Source of the DNA: an uncultured Bacteroidia bacterium
GTDB lineage: Bacteria; Bacteroidota; Bacteroidia; Bacteroidales; CAJPTX01
Length of the DNA stretch: 8,286 nt
NCBI GenBank assembly: GCA_938040915.1
Contig: CALHZE010000121.1
Coordinates: forward strand, 1-8,286
Reading direction: 5' to 3'
Shown: positions 1 through 7,063 of the stretch, piece after piece
Layout of the letters: each line of letters begins with the position of its first letter
Numbering within the stretch: the first letter of the stretch is position 1
Program-made: the position numbers and the translations under genes
The notes under the pieces: model-generated
Told to the model about the DNA's origin: nothing
The model's database searches: none
The model's input: the letters and a program-made list of their open reading frames with translations, nothing else

Positions 1-483
1 GCCGTGCGAGCGGCTACGGCGACGCTCGGCGTTACGAAGGAAAAGGTCTCTTCGCAAGAAGTAAGCAACGCGCTCCACGCTTTTGAGCATAGTGCCGATG
101 GTGCGTGGATGAAAGATGCGCGTAATCTCTTGGGCAAGACCAAAGAGGCGGTGCAACTCTATATGGTCAACGACGAGGGGGCGTATCTCTATGACCCATC
201 ATCGCGTTCGTTGAACCTCGTGGCAGAGGGCGACTTCCGAGCACAGCTTCTCGAAGAGAACAAGAAGTATGAGGGGTCAAAGGTGCTCCTCCTTGCGGGG
301 CAGACCCTCGAGTCGTTTGCTAAGGAACAGCTTGAGGGGGGCGCGAACAAGCTCCTTGGCGAAGAGAAAAAGAATGACAGTAACGCAGAGGAAGCAACGG
401 AGGGCGAGGCTAGCTACCCCACGACTTTCCAGCCCGGTAAGGTCTTTATTTTCCTAGGGGCAAAGAGTTACGTCTTTAACTAG
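1..483 (+). CDS. 3' part of an unrecognised protein, weakly SagB/nitroreductase-like (5' end outside the window)
   Basis: The frame is open from the first base to the TAG at 481-483, about 160 codons. A GTG at 4-6 could start translation, but nothing marks it as a start, so the true start is probably to the left. The middle, QLYMVNDEGAYLYDPSSR followed by LNLVAEGDFRA, resembles the segment of SagB/ThcOx-type nitroreductases of Bacteroidota that has the form LY-x-GxYLYD-(N)x-L-x-GDxRA. A hydrophobic strand (VLLLAG) follows, as in that family. The expected C-terminal part (a GAVDAG-like turn, the QN helix, a GL-x-P segment) is missing. In its place is a polar Glu/Lys-rich linker (LLGEEKKNDSNAEEATEGE) and a short hydrophobic end, KVFIFLGAKSYVFN. 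Flavin binding is therefore doubtful. The coding frame is sound; the family link is inference from motif memory and could be wrong. Confidence 0.5.
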   Translation, partial: AVRAATATLGVTKEKVSSQEVSNALHAFEHSADGAWMKDARNLLGKTKEAVQLYMVNDEGAYLYDPSSRSLNLVAEGDFRAQLLEENKKYEGSKVLLLAGQTLESFAKEQLEGGANKLLGEEKKNDSNAEEATEGEASYPTTFQPGKVFIFLGAKSYVFN

Positions 484-551
484 GGAAAGGTAAATTTATC
501 ACACGAGCGTTTCCTTCGGCGCGAACTTGCGGGCATCTCGGGCGGACGCCC

Positions 552-1181
552 CTATGAAGGCAGCGAGTCTGTGTTGGGACTCACAAGGATAGGCGTATGG
601 TGTACACCATACGCCTTTTCCATTTCTAGGGCTATGTCGTGGAGGAAGAGCATGACGTGGGGGAGTAGCTCCTCATAGTGATTGGTGAGCACGTCGCGCA
701 CAAGGGCACTCCCGTCAGGGAGTGAGGTCGTGCGTGCCATGATGTCAAGCGACTCGCAGATGCCCTCTATGCGGCGGTAACGGTAGAGCCGATTGTCGCG
801 GATGAGGGAGGGGAGTTTCTGTTTCCAGAAGGGCGGTAGCCACTTCCAGCGCATGACCATCTGGAAGTAGAAATGGTAAATGAAGGGGCGCAGGCGCGCT
901 TGAGAGAGTTGACCCCACTCGCGACACAAGAAGTGATCGAGCACGACGTCAAGCACGACGCCCGCATATTTCTGATAGGCGGGGCGAAAGAAGGTGCGAC
1001 ACTCGGCCATGGCGGGGTGAGAGTCAGTGCAGTAGTCGATGGCGCGGTGCATCATGATCCCACGCTGGATGTCGGGTGGGTAAAAGTCTAACGGAATCCC
1101 CTTGATGTGGTCGGCGATGAAGTTGCCAAACCGGAGACTGGGGTCGCGCCCTGCTAGGTATAAGTGTCCGAGGAAGTTCAT
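552..1181 (-). CDS. acpH: Acyl carrier protein phosphodiesterase (AcpH / DUF479 family)
   Basis: 209 residues from ATG (complement of 1179-1181) to TAG (complement of 552-554). The N-terminus MNFLGHLYLA, then GNFIADHIKG (20-28), the GIMMHRAIDYCTDSHP stretch (41-56) and the D-V-V-L-D-H-F-L segment (78-85) are the hallmarks of the family. Candidate metal and catalytic residues are H6, D24, H25, H45, D49, D53, H55, D78 and D82-H83. The E. coli protein is slightly shorter (about 193 aa). The family hydrolyses the 4'-phosphopantetheine arm from holo-acyl carrier protein, a cytosolic reaction that turns over the ACP prosthetic group. The gene is convergent with the left-hand gene (68-bp gap) and divergent from the TonB receptor (89-bp gap). 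I see no TAnnTTTG element for it in the divergent gap. The last 20 or so residues (YGVHHTPILVSPNTDSLPS) look like a non-conserved tail and contain the palindrome listed separately. Family assignment is strong; the exact in vivo substrate is inferred. Confidence 0.9.
   Translation of the reverse strand: MNFLGHLYLAGRDPSLRFGNFIADHIKGIPLDFYPPDIQRGIMMHRAIDYCTDSHPAMAECRTFFRPAYQKYAGVVLDVVLDHFLCREWGQLSQARLRPFIYHFYFQMVMRWKWLPPFWKQKLPSLIRDNRLYRYRRIEGICESLDIMARTTSLPDGSALVRDVLTNHYEELLPHVMLFLHDIALEMEKAYGVHHTPILVSPNTDSLPS
591..616. repeat. Perfect 26-bp palindrome, possible terminator of the leftmost gene
   Basis: Left arm AGGCGTATGGTGT (591-603) is exactly complementary to right arm ACACCATACGCCT (604-616), with no spacer. 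On the + strand the right arm runs into TTTTCC (616-619 are T), so an RNA read rightward from the first gene could form a long hairpin ending in a short U run about 110 nt after that gene's stop. It lies inside the acpH coding region, over residues K189 to P197 of the variable tail. It could also be a binding site for a dimeric protein. The palindrome is directly visible; its role is inferred. Confidence 0.6.
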
Positions 1182-1237
1182 AAGACCAATGCGTCTTTCG
1201 GGTGTTTAAGAGAACACGGCGTATGTGTTGTGCGTAT

Positions 1238-1245
1238 TACCTTTG
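1238..1245 (+). promoter_or_regulatory. Bacteroidota-type -7 element for the TonB receptor unit
   Basis: TACCTTTG matches the TAnnTTTG -7 consensus used by the main sigma factor of Bacteroidota. Its context GTATTACCTTTG is identical over 12 bases to that upstream of rpmB. A TTG at the expected -33 distance is not evident. Transcription would begin around 1250, only about 20 nt before the first ATG at 1271. Confidence 0.65.
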
Positions 1246-1270
1246 TGTCTCTTTAGTTTAGAACGTCTCA

Positions 1271-3754
1271 ATGCTCTTTTTTGTTATTTACAACGCCCGT
1301 ATTTGCGACACTTTACGCCAAACGCTGAGTATGATGACCCATAACCCCAGACTGAGCCTCTGTCGAGGGGCGATGCGCCAGTGCCGATGGATGCTCTTGG
1401 CGAGCCTATTGCTAACCCTTTGGGGAACACCCCAAGCGCTATGGGCACAACGAACGAGTAAAAAGCATACGCTGCGCGGGTTCGTAAGAGAGACCACATC
1501 GCAAGAGACCCTCCCTGGGGCACAGGTAGTCTTGATGGGGACGACTACGGGGACAGCCTCTAATAACTATGGCTATTACTCCTTGATCCTTCCTGCTGGC
1601 GAGGTGAAGCTCCGTTTTTCTTATGTGGGGTATCAAGCAAAGGAGATCGCTTTGCACCTAGATCGCGACTCGGTTATCGACGTGGCGCTCGACCCCGAGG
1701 AGATTGAGCAGGTGGTGATTGAGGGTAAGGCGCTCAATGAGTCGAGTCGAAGCTCGCGGATGGGGGCGCTGCAGATCTCCAAACGGGCACTGGTTGAGGT
1801 ACCGATGCTCCTCGGCGAACGCGATGTGATGCGTGTCGTACAGCTCCTCCCAGGGGTCAACAAAGGGCGTGAAGGGACGAGTGGTCTCTACGTCCGCGGT
1901 GGGGGGATCGACCAAAACCTTATTCTCTTAGACGATGCGCCTGTTTACAATGCGCATCACCTCATGGGGATGTTCTCTCTCTTTTCGGGTAACGCCGTTA
2001 AGAGTATAGAACTCGTTAAAGGGGGCTTTCCTGCGCGTTACGGTGGGCGACTGGCATCAGTACTCGACATCGTGATGGAAGACGGGAATATGCAGCGTTA
2101 CAAGGGCTCTGTGAGCCTAGGGTTAATCTCCTCGCAGGCGTCGGTTCAGGGACCGATTGTAAAGAACAAGGCTTCGTTCCTTGTCACGGGGCGGCGTACC
2201 TACGCCGATATATTGCTTTCTCCCGCGATGCGCGATCTTGAGGCAAGTCCCGTCTTTTACTTTTACGACCTAACTGCCAAGCTTAACGTACAGATTGATA
2301 GCCGTAACCGTCTCTTTGCCAGCGGCTATTTCGGTGCGGATCGTTTTGGCGCAGAGAGCCTTAAGACCCAGTCGCTGAAGATGGATATGGGCATCACGTG
2401 GGGGAACAAAACAGGGTCGCTTCGCTGGAATCACCTCTGGCGCGACAATGCGTTTAGCAACCTGACGCTCATTTATAGCTCTTACGACCTGCTCACCTAC
2501 ACGAACCTCAAAATCCGCCGCAACGAGTATTCGCAGACCTTTACCTCAGGCATCGAGAACCTCGGCGTGAAGTACGACGTCAATTGGACGCAGTGGGAAG
2601 ACCACGCGATTCGCTTCGGGGGGCAAGCCATCGGCTACCACTTTGTCCCGATGGCCTCTACGCTCAAGTATTCGGAAAAAAAGATTAACGAGATGGCGCG
2701 TACCTCGCTCTATTCACTCGAAGCCGCCGTTTATGCGGAAGATGACCTACGGGTGGGTGACCTCGGTCGGGTGAACCTTGGGCTTCGAGGCGCATATTAC
2801 GGCATTGAGCAAGACCACCACTTCTTCATCGAGCCGCGCGCCTCGGGCTCGCTTTACCTGACCGACAAGTTTTCGCTCAAGGCGGGCTATGCGCTGATGA
2901 ACCAGAACCTCCACCTCCTCTCATCAACGGGGATTGGACTCCCCACCGACCTCTGGATTCCCGCCACCAAGGCGCTTCGCCCCCAGCGGGCGTGGATCGC
3001 CTCGCTCGGCGGGGTGTATGATATCGACCGCATACAAAGTTCGTTTAGCGTAGAGACCTATTATCGACAAAGTAAAGGGAACATTACCTACCGCGAGGGA
3101 TCTACCTACCTAGGCATTGACGACCTTGCAGGGCACTCGGGACGCTATTGGGAAGACATGGTCACGCGCGGCTCGAGTTGGTCGACTGGCGTGGAGTTCC
3201 TCTTGCAACGGCGGGTGGGGAACTTGACGGGGTGGGTCGGTTATACCCTCTCGTGGACGCGGGTGCAGTTCCCCGATATGAACCTCGGACGCTCTTATTG
3301 GGCGACGTATGACCGGCGTCACGACATCTCGGTCGTGGCAATGTACCGCTTCAATGACCATTGGCGTGCGGCGGCGACGTGGGTTTACGGCACAGGGAAT
3401 GCTTTTACGCTGCCCAGAGCGCTCATCGGCGTTCCAGATGACCCACAAACCCCAGGCACGCGGCTCAGCGCGAAGTATGTAGATTATGGTGAAATCAATG
3501 GGTCGCGCATGGGGGCTAACCATCGCCTTGACATCGGTCTCCAGTGGGTGAAAAAACTGAAGTATGCCGAACGGATCGTCTCTTTTGACATCTACAATGC
3601 TTACAACCAGCGCAATCCCTTCTTCTACCTCGCCTCGCCCGAGGGGGAAACGACCTTTATGCCTCGCTATGGGGTTACGCGCACGACTTATATTTTGAAG
3701 AAGTTTTCCCTCTTCCCGATGCTCCCTTCCGTCTCTATCACCTTCAACTTTTAA
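1271..3754 (+). CDS. TonB-dependent outer-membrane receptor with N-terminal carboxypeptidase-regulatory-like domain
   Basis: 827 residues from the first ATG. The signal peptide is better explained from an internal start: M35 (1373) gives MRQCRWMLLASLLLTLWG followed by TPQALWA and likely cleavage before Q60; M21 (1331) is also possible. Domains in order: CarboxypepD_reg-like/SusC-type N-terminal extension at about 67-150 (LRGFV, LPGAQVVLMGTTTGT, GYYSL, YVGY); TonB plug at about 165-265 (LLPGVNKGREGTSGLYVRGG, LILLDDAPVYN, SIELVKGGFPARYGGRLAS); 22-strand-type barrel to the end, finishing in SVSITFNF with the terminal Phe typical of outer-membrane barrels. The receptor should import a ligand across the outer membrane using TonB-ExbBD energy; its substrate cannot be read from the sequence. 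The next gene starts 5 nt after the TAA, indicating one transcript and probable translational coupling. Receptors beside DUF4249 lipoproteins recur in this phylum, which supports a functional pair distinct from SusC/SusD glycan systems. Confidence 0.96.
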   Translation: MLFFVIYNARICDTLRQTLSMMTHNPRLSLCRGAMRQCRWMLLASLLLTLWGTPQALWAQRTSKKHTLRGFVRETTSQETLPGAQVVLMGTTTGTASNNYGYYSLILPAGEVKLRFSYVGYQAKEIALHLDRDSVIDVALDPEEIEQVVIEGKALNESSRSSRMGALQISKRALVEVPMLLGERDVMRVVQLLPGVNKGREGTSGLYVRGGGIDQNLILLDDAPVYNAHHLMGMFSLFSGNAVKSIELVKGGFPARYGGRLASVLDIVMEDGNMQRYKGSVSLGLISSQASVQGPIVKNKASFLVTGRRTYADILLSPAMRDLEASPVFYFYDLTAKLNVQIDSRNRLFASGYFGADRFGAESLKTQSLKMDMGITWGNKTGSLRWNHLWRDNAFSNLTLIYSSYDLLTYTNLKIRRNEYSQTFTSGIENLGVKYDVNWTQWEDHAIRFGGQAIGYHFVPMASTLKYSEKKINEMARTSLYSLEAAVYAEDDLRVGDLGRVNLGLRGAYYGIEQDHHFFIEPRASGSLYLTDKFSLKAGYALMNQNLHLLSSTGIGLPTDLWIPATKALRPQRAWIASLGGVYDIDRIQSSFSVETYYRQSKGNITYREGSTYLGIDDLAGHSGRYWEDMVTRGSSWSTGVEFLLQRRVGNLTGWVGYTLSWTRVQFPDMNLGRSYWATYDRRHDISVVAMYRFNDHWRAAATWVYGTGNAFTLPRALIGVPDDPQTPGTRLSAKYVDYGEINGSRMGANHRLDIGLQWVKKLKYAERIVSFDIYNAYNQRNPFFYLASPEGETTFMPRYGVTRTTYILKKFSLFPMLPSVSITFNF

Positions 3755-3759
3755 GCGAA

Positions 3760-4641
3760 ATGAAACACCTCTTTCGTCTGATTACCCTTGTGGGCGGAGT
3801 GTGGATCGCCCTGCTCTCTTTTGCCGCTTGTGACCCCATCTCTGTGGCGGACGACGTGGAGACGCCAGTGGTAGCCCCAAAGCTCGTACTCCAAGCCCTG
3901 CTTTGTCCGCAAGACTCGGTGCAGAGTATTCATGTACTCACGACTTTGCCCCTAAATGCGGATTTGGAGGAGTATTACCGTGCGCTGGATAAGGTCCGAG
4001 ACCCGTGGCGGATGGCGACGGACGGGATTATCCCGAGTGCTCTCGTGCGTATAACGAACCTTGAGACGCAGGCGGAACTCACCGTACCCTTTCAGCTCGA
4101 TACGCTCTGTTACACGTTTCGTACGAAGGAGTTTCCATTGAGAGAGGGGACGCGCTATCGCATCAATGTGGACTTTGGTTCTTATCCTCCATTGGAAGAG
4201 GAGGTAACCATCACTGCTGCTACGCGACCCGAGGTGGAAATATTAAACCAATCGTTGGCTACCTTTATCCGTCTCTACGTGCCGCGTGAGCCGCTCCGCT
4301 ATTTCTGTGTCTATACCTACACAACACGCGATGATGGCTGGGGCGATCGGGTTGTAGCGAAAGTCAACTACCTTTCCAGCGAAACGAGCCATGACGGGGT
4401 GCTTACGCTTCGTTCTAAGTCGAGATTCAACCCCTTTGGGGCGCAACAGACGCCACCGAAGCTCGACTCGGTGACCATCTATGAGATTGACGGGCGCACC
4501 TATCGTTACTTCCAAGCCCTGAACAAGAACGAAGAGGTGGGAGATAATCCGTTTGCCTCGCCTGCCATCTTAGAGAATTACGTAAAGAACGGATTTGGAC
4601 TCGTAGCCCCCTTGTGGCGTTACGAGCGCTTCATCCCCTAG
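3760..4641 (+). CDS. DUF4249-type outer-membrane lipoprotein, partner of the upstream receptor
   Basis: 293 residues. The N-terminus MKHLFRLITLVGGVWIALLSFAAC is a lipoprotein signal peptide with lipobox F-A-A-C, so C24 should be acylated after cleavage by signal peptidase II. The mature protein starts CDPISVADDVETP, acidic near the Cys, then PKLVLQALLCPQDSVQSIHV, the beta-rich opening seen in DUF4249 proteins. Further segments fit that family: LVRITNLETQAELTV, the G-T-R-Y-R-I-N-V strand (about 132-139) and a C-terminal NGFGLVAPLWRYERF. The remainder is predicted extracellular or periplasmic beta structure with no catalytic motif. It probably caps or assists the adjacent TonB receptor, by analogy with receptor/lipoprotein pairs; no DUF4249 biochemistry is known to me. 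The gene begins 5 nt after the receptor's stop. Its TAG stop (4639-4641) overlaps the stop of the convergent CDF gene. Family call from motif memory, fairly sure. Confidence 0.8.
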   Translation: MKHLFRLITLVGGVWIALLSFAACDPISVADDVETPVVAPKLVLQALLCPQDSVQSIHVLTTLPLNADLEEYYRALDKVRDPWRMATDGIIPSALVRITNLETQAELTVPFQLDTLCYTFRTKEFPLREGTRYRINVDFGSYPPLEEEVTITAATRPEVEILNQSLATFIRLYVPREPLRYFCVYTYTTRDDGWGDRVVAKVNYLSSETSHDGVLTLRSKSRFNPFGAQQTPPKLDSVTIYEIDGRTYRYFQALNKNEEVGDNPFASPAILENYVKNGFGLVAPLWRYERFIP

Positions 4642-4660
4642 TGGCGAGGGGGCTCTTTTT
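4605..4660 (+). terminator. Probable intrinsic terminator spanning the convergent gene ends
   Basis: AGCCCCCT (4605-4612) is exactly complementary to AGGGGGCT (4647-4654), and C plus five Ts (4656-4660) follow. A shorter alternative is CCCCT (4635-4639) with AGGGG (4647-4651). Both place a hairpin and U run just after the DUF4249 stop, inside the 3' end of the convergent CDF gene. The 34-nt loop of the long form makes this moderate rather than strong. Confidence 0.5.
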
Positions 4661-5534
4661 CTACGTGCGAGCGGGGCTCTATATGTACTGTGGCGTTGAG
4701 CGAGAGCTCCTCGCGTAGCGCATGTTCTATACGAGAGGTTATTTCAAACGATTCCCCTACGGTCATTTCGTCGGAAAGCACAATGTGAAGCGTGAGCTCT
4801 TGGTTCTGAATGTAGTTGTGTAGGCGAAAGTCGTGGGGTGTGACGTCGAGGGGCGCAGCGGCACGTGCGACGGTCTCTTTGATGGCCTGTTGTAATGAGG
4901 GGGAGGGCGCTTCGCCCACTAAGGTGCTGGCTGCACGGCGGATGGTGTGCCACGCCACGTAGCCAATCATCAGCGCTACCACAAGGCTGAGGAAGCCATC
5001 CATCCACCAAAACCACCTTCCCACTAAGACCCCAGCGAGCACCACGATAGAGGAGAGGGCATCGCTTCGGTGATGCCACCCGTCGGCATGTAGGGCCGTA
5101 TTGCCAGAGCGTCTGGCTACAGCGAAGGTGAGGCGCGCCATAACCTCTTTCACCAAAATGCCGATGACCGTGACCACAATAGCCGCTACGCCAAAGGTGG
5201 CGGCTTGGCGCTCGAGCAACAACTCAATCCCTTTGTAGAAGAAGGTCCCCGCCACCCAGACGAGCAGGACGCCCACAAGGAGCGTCGTCAGGAGTTCGTA
5301 GCGCCCGTGTCCGAAGGGGTGTTCGCGGTCAGGCGGTCGTTTGGCAATATAGACCCCAGCTAAGACGACAAGCGAGCTCAGGGTGTCAGAGATGGTGTGC
5401 CACGCGTCGGCTTGTAGGGCGAGCGAGTGGGTCTTGAGCCCAACCCAGAGTTTGAGCACGAAAAGGAGCGAATTCCCAAAGATGGAAAGGAGGACCACGC
5501 CAAACACCCAGCGCGAACGGGAACGTTGAGCCAT
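4638..5534 (-). CDS. Cation diffusion facilitator (CDF) family metal exporter, probably zinc
   Basis: 298 residues, the usual length for short CDF proteins. Six hydrophobic segments fill about residues 8-200, followed by a cytoplasmic metallochaperone-like domain (about 205-298, DFRLHNYIQNQELTLHIVLS, ending VHIEPRSH). The transport site is clear: ADAWHTISDTLSS in TM2 gives H46 and D50, and ADGWHHRSDALSS in TM5 gives H154 and D158. The HD/HD arrangement is the one associated with zinc-type transporters such as ZitB and ZnT, whereas YiiP has DD/HD. PPDREHPFGHGRYE (68-81) is the conserved TM2-TM3 loop. The protein should use the proton gradient to export Zn2+ (or a related divalent ion) across the inner membrane. 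It is the last gene of the folE operon, starting 9 nt after the prenyltransferase stop. Its own TAG overlaps the stop of the convergent DUF4249 gene. Confidence 0.94.
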   Translation of the reverse strand: MAQRSRSRWVFGVVLLSIFGNSLLFVLKLWVGLKTHSLALQADAWHTISDTLSSLVVLAGVYIAKRPPDREHPFGHGRYELLTTLLVGVLLVWVAGTFFYKGIELLLERQAATFGVAAIVVTVIGILVKEVMARLTFAVARRSGNTALHADGWHHRSDALSSIVVLAGVLVGRWFWWMDGFLSLVVALMIGYVAWHTIRRAASTLVGEAPSPSLQQAIKETVARAAAPLDVTPHDFRLHNYIQNQELTLHIVLSDEMTVGESFEITSRIEHALREELSLNATVHIEPRSHVEKEPPRH

Positions 5535-5543
5535 GAAGGGGAT

Positions 5544-6395
5544 TTATAGAGCCAACACGCCGAGGCAGAGCAGTCCCCCAAACAGAAGACTATTACAGCC
5601 ATTGACGAGCATAAACCGCGGCGTAAAGGCATAGCGCGACCGGTAAAGGTGGAGATGCTGCCCCGCAAGAATGAGGGTGAAGAGCCCCCACGCGAGATAA
5701 CCCAAGCCTCCGAGCGACAAGAGCACGACGGCGATGCCAAAGCAACCTACTGCCACAAGGTGGGTCAGCAGGGCGATATGTGCCGCACGGCGCGCCCCGA
5801 AGCGAGAAGGCAAGGAAAAGAGCCGATGGGCTCGGTCAAACGCTTCGTCTTGGAGGGCATACACGACATCAAACCCCGCGACCCAGAAGAGCACCCCTAA
5901 CCCGAGGAAGAGAGTCGCGAGTGAAAAAACGCCAGAAACAGCCAAATAAGCCCCGATAGGAGCGAGCCCAAGCCCACAACCCAAGATATAATGGCAAAGC
6001 CACGTAAAACGCTTTGTAAGGCTATAAACAAGCACAATTGCGAGTGCTATAGGGGCGAGGTAGCCCGTGATGGGCTGCAGCGCGTAGGCGCATCCGATAA
6101 ACAAGAGACTGTTGACCACCACAAAGAGCGTCGCCGCACGCCGCGAAATCACGCGTCGAGGGATCTCGCGCCCCGCCGTGCGAGGGTTCAGGGCATCGTA
6201 ACGGGCATCGACGAGGCGGTTAAAGGCCATGGCGGCATTGCGATTGGTCACCATGCAGAGCAGCACTAAGATGAGCGTCAGGGGGACGAAATCTCCTATT
6301 GTGCGTACGCCGAGCCCGTAGCCTACCGACGCAAAGGGAAGGGCAAAGACCGTGTGAGAGAAGCGCACGAGGCGAAACCAGTCCCTTACCTGCAT
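5544..6395 (-). CDS. UbiA-family aromatic prenyltransferase (4-hydroxybenzoate-polyprenyltransferase-like, MqnP clade)
   Basis: 283 residues, almost entirely transmembrane helices, matching the roughly 290-residue, eight- to nine-helix UbiA fold. The first Asp-rich motif is N59-R-L-V-D63-A-R-Y-D67, followed by ALNPRTAGREIP. YSLTKRFTWLCHYILG (about 124-139) is the conserved loop before helix 5. The second Asp-rich motif lies in GFDVVYALQDEAFDRAHRLF, with D176, D183 and D187, followed by SLPSRFG. Both motifs bind prenyl-diphosphate through Mg2+. The wording FNRLVDARYDALNPRT and YALQDEAFDR is that of the 'UbiA-like, other' clade placed in the futalosine route to menaquinone (MqnP); this subfamily assignment is inference, since other menaquinone genes are not in view. 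It acts in the inner membrane. ATG is 5 nt after the folE stop and the CDF gene starts 9 nt beyond its TAA, so it is the middle gene of an operon. Confidence 0.92.
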   Translation of the reverse strand: MQVRDWFRLVRFSHTVFALPFASVGYGLGVRTIGDFVPLTLILVLLCMVTNRNAAMAFNRLVDARYDALNPRTAGREIPRRVISRRAATLFVVVNSLLFIGCAYALQPITGYLAPIALAIVLVYSLTKRFTWLCHYILGCGLGLAPIGAYLAVSGVFSLATLFLGLGVLFWVAGFDVVYALQDEAFDRAHRLFSLPSRFGARRAAHIALLTHLVAVGCFGIAVVLLSLGGLGYLAWGLFTLILAGQHLHLYRSRYAFTPRFMLVNGCNSLLFGGLLCLGVLAL

Positions 6396-6400
6396 CGTGG

Positions 6401-7024
6401 CTAGCGTCCCGTCTTGATCAGTTGCACAAACTCCTCGCGCGTGCGACTATCGGAAAGGAATGCGCCGGTGAACGCCGAGGTCGTGGTGACGCTGTTCTGT
6501 TTTTCAACGCCTCGCATCTGCATACACATGTGGGCAGCCTCGATCACCACGGCTACGCCTAGGGGGTGAAGGGTCTCGTGAATACACTCGAGGATTTGGC
6601 GCGTCAAGCGCTCCTGTACCTGTAGGCGTCGAGCAAAGGCGTCGACCACGCGCGCAATTTTGCTGAGCCCCGTGATGTACCCATTGGGGATGTAGGCCAC
6701 GTGCGCCTTGCCGTAGAAGGGGAGGAGGTGGTGTTCGCAAAGCGAGTACAGCTCGATGTCTTTGACGATGACCATCTGTTGATACTCTTCGCGAAAAAGC
6801 GCCCCTTCGAGAATCGCGCGCGGGTCTTGTGCATACCCTTGGGTGAGAAATTGCATCGATTTGGCAGCTCGTAGGGGAGTCTTCAGGAGTCCGTCGCGCG
6901 CGGTGTCTTCGCCCAAGAGCGACAAGATAGCCTCGTAGTGTGCGGCGAGCTGGCGGGTCGTCTCTTCCTCCCAAACCTCGTTTTTCTGATAGAGGGGTGT
7001 GGGCTCGTGGAGTTCTTTTTCCAT
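6401..7024 (-). CDS. folE: GTP cyclohydrolase I (type IA, zinc-dependent)
   Basis: 207 residues from the ATG at 7022-7024 (complement), beginning MEKELHEPTPLYQ. The longer reading frame from a TTG at 7069 is rejected because the operon's -7 element (7056-7063) lies inside it, so that TTG would be upstream of the transcript. Zinc ligands are C96 and H99 (in SLCEHHLLPF) and C167 (in AHMCMQMRGV); catalytic histidines match H98 and H165, equivalent to E. coli H112 and H179. Other family blocks are KTPLRAAKSM (about 48-57), GLSKIARVVDAFARRLQVQE (119-138) and SAFTGAFL near the end. It converts GTP to 7,8-dihydroneopterin triphosphate, the first step of folate (and possibly queuosine or pterin) synthesis, and is a cytosolic homodecamer in known members. 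It is the first gene of the folE-ubiA-CDF operon and lies divergent from rpmB. Confidence 0.97.
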   Translation of the reverse strand: MEKELHEPTPLYQKNEVWEEETTRQLAAHYEAILSLLGEDTARDGLLKTPLRAAKSMQFLTQGYAQDPRAILEGALFREEYQQMVIVKDIELYSLCEHHLLPFYGKAHVAYIPNGYITGLSKIARVVDAFARRLQVQERLTRQILECIHETLHPLGVAVVIEAAHMCMQMRGVEKQNSVTTTSAFTGAFLSDSRTREEFVQLIKTGR

Positions 7025-7055
7025 AGTTGGCGTTTCTCTTATAAACGTTGCATGA

Positions 7056-7063
7056 CAAAGGTA
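7056..7063 (-). promoter_or_regulatory. Bacteroidota-type -7 element for the folE operon
   Basis: Read on the minus strand this is TACCTTTG (context GGTTACCTTTGTC), the same nonamer TTACCTTTG as in the receptor and rpmB promoters. It is 31 bp upstream of the folE ATG at 7024, giving a short leader of about 25 nt. No clear TTG sits at -33. Its position decides the folE start. Confidence 0.7.

Noticed and set aside
484..498. Minus-strand TTTACCTTTC resembling a -7 element
   Set aside because: Lacks the final G of TTTG and would point into the 3' end of the first gene with no gene to serve.
873..1091. Forward frame inside acpH
   Set aside because: Antisense shadow of a well-supported gene; no motif or start signal.
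3110..3523. 137-codon reverse frame inside the TonB receptor
   Set aside because: Arg/Pro/His-rich composition typical of antisense frames in GC-rich coding DNA; no known domain.
6504..7058. 184-codon reverse frame overlapping folE
   Set aside because: Same strand but different frame from folE, low-complexity Arg/Pro/His composition; folE has all catalytic motifs.
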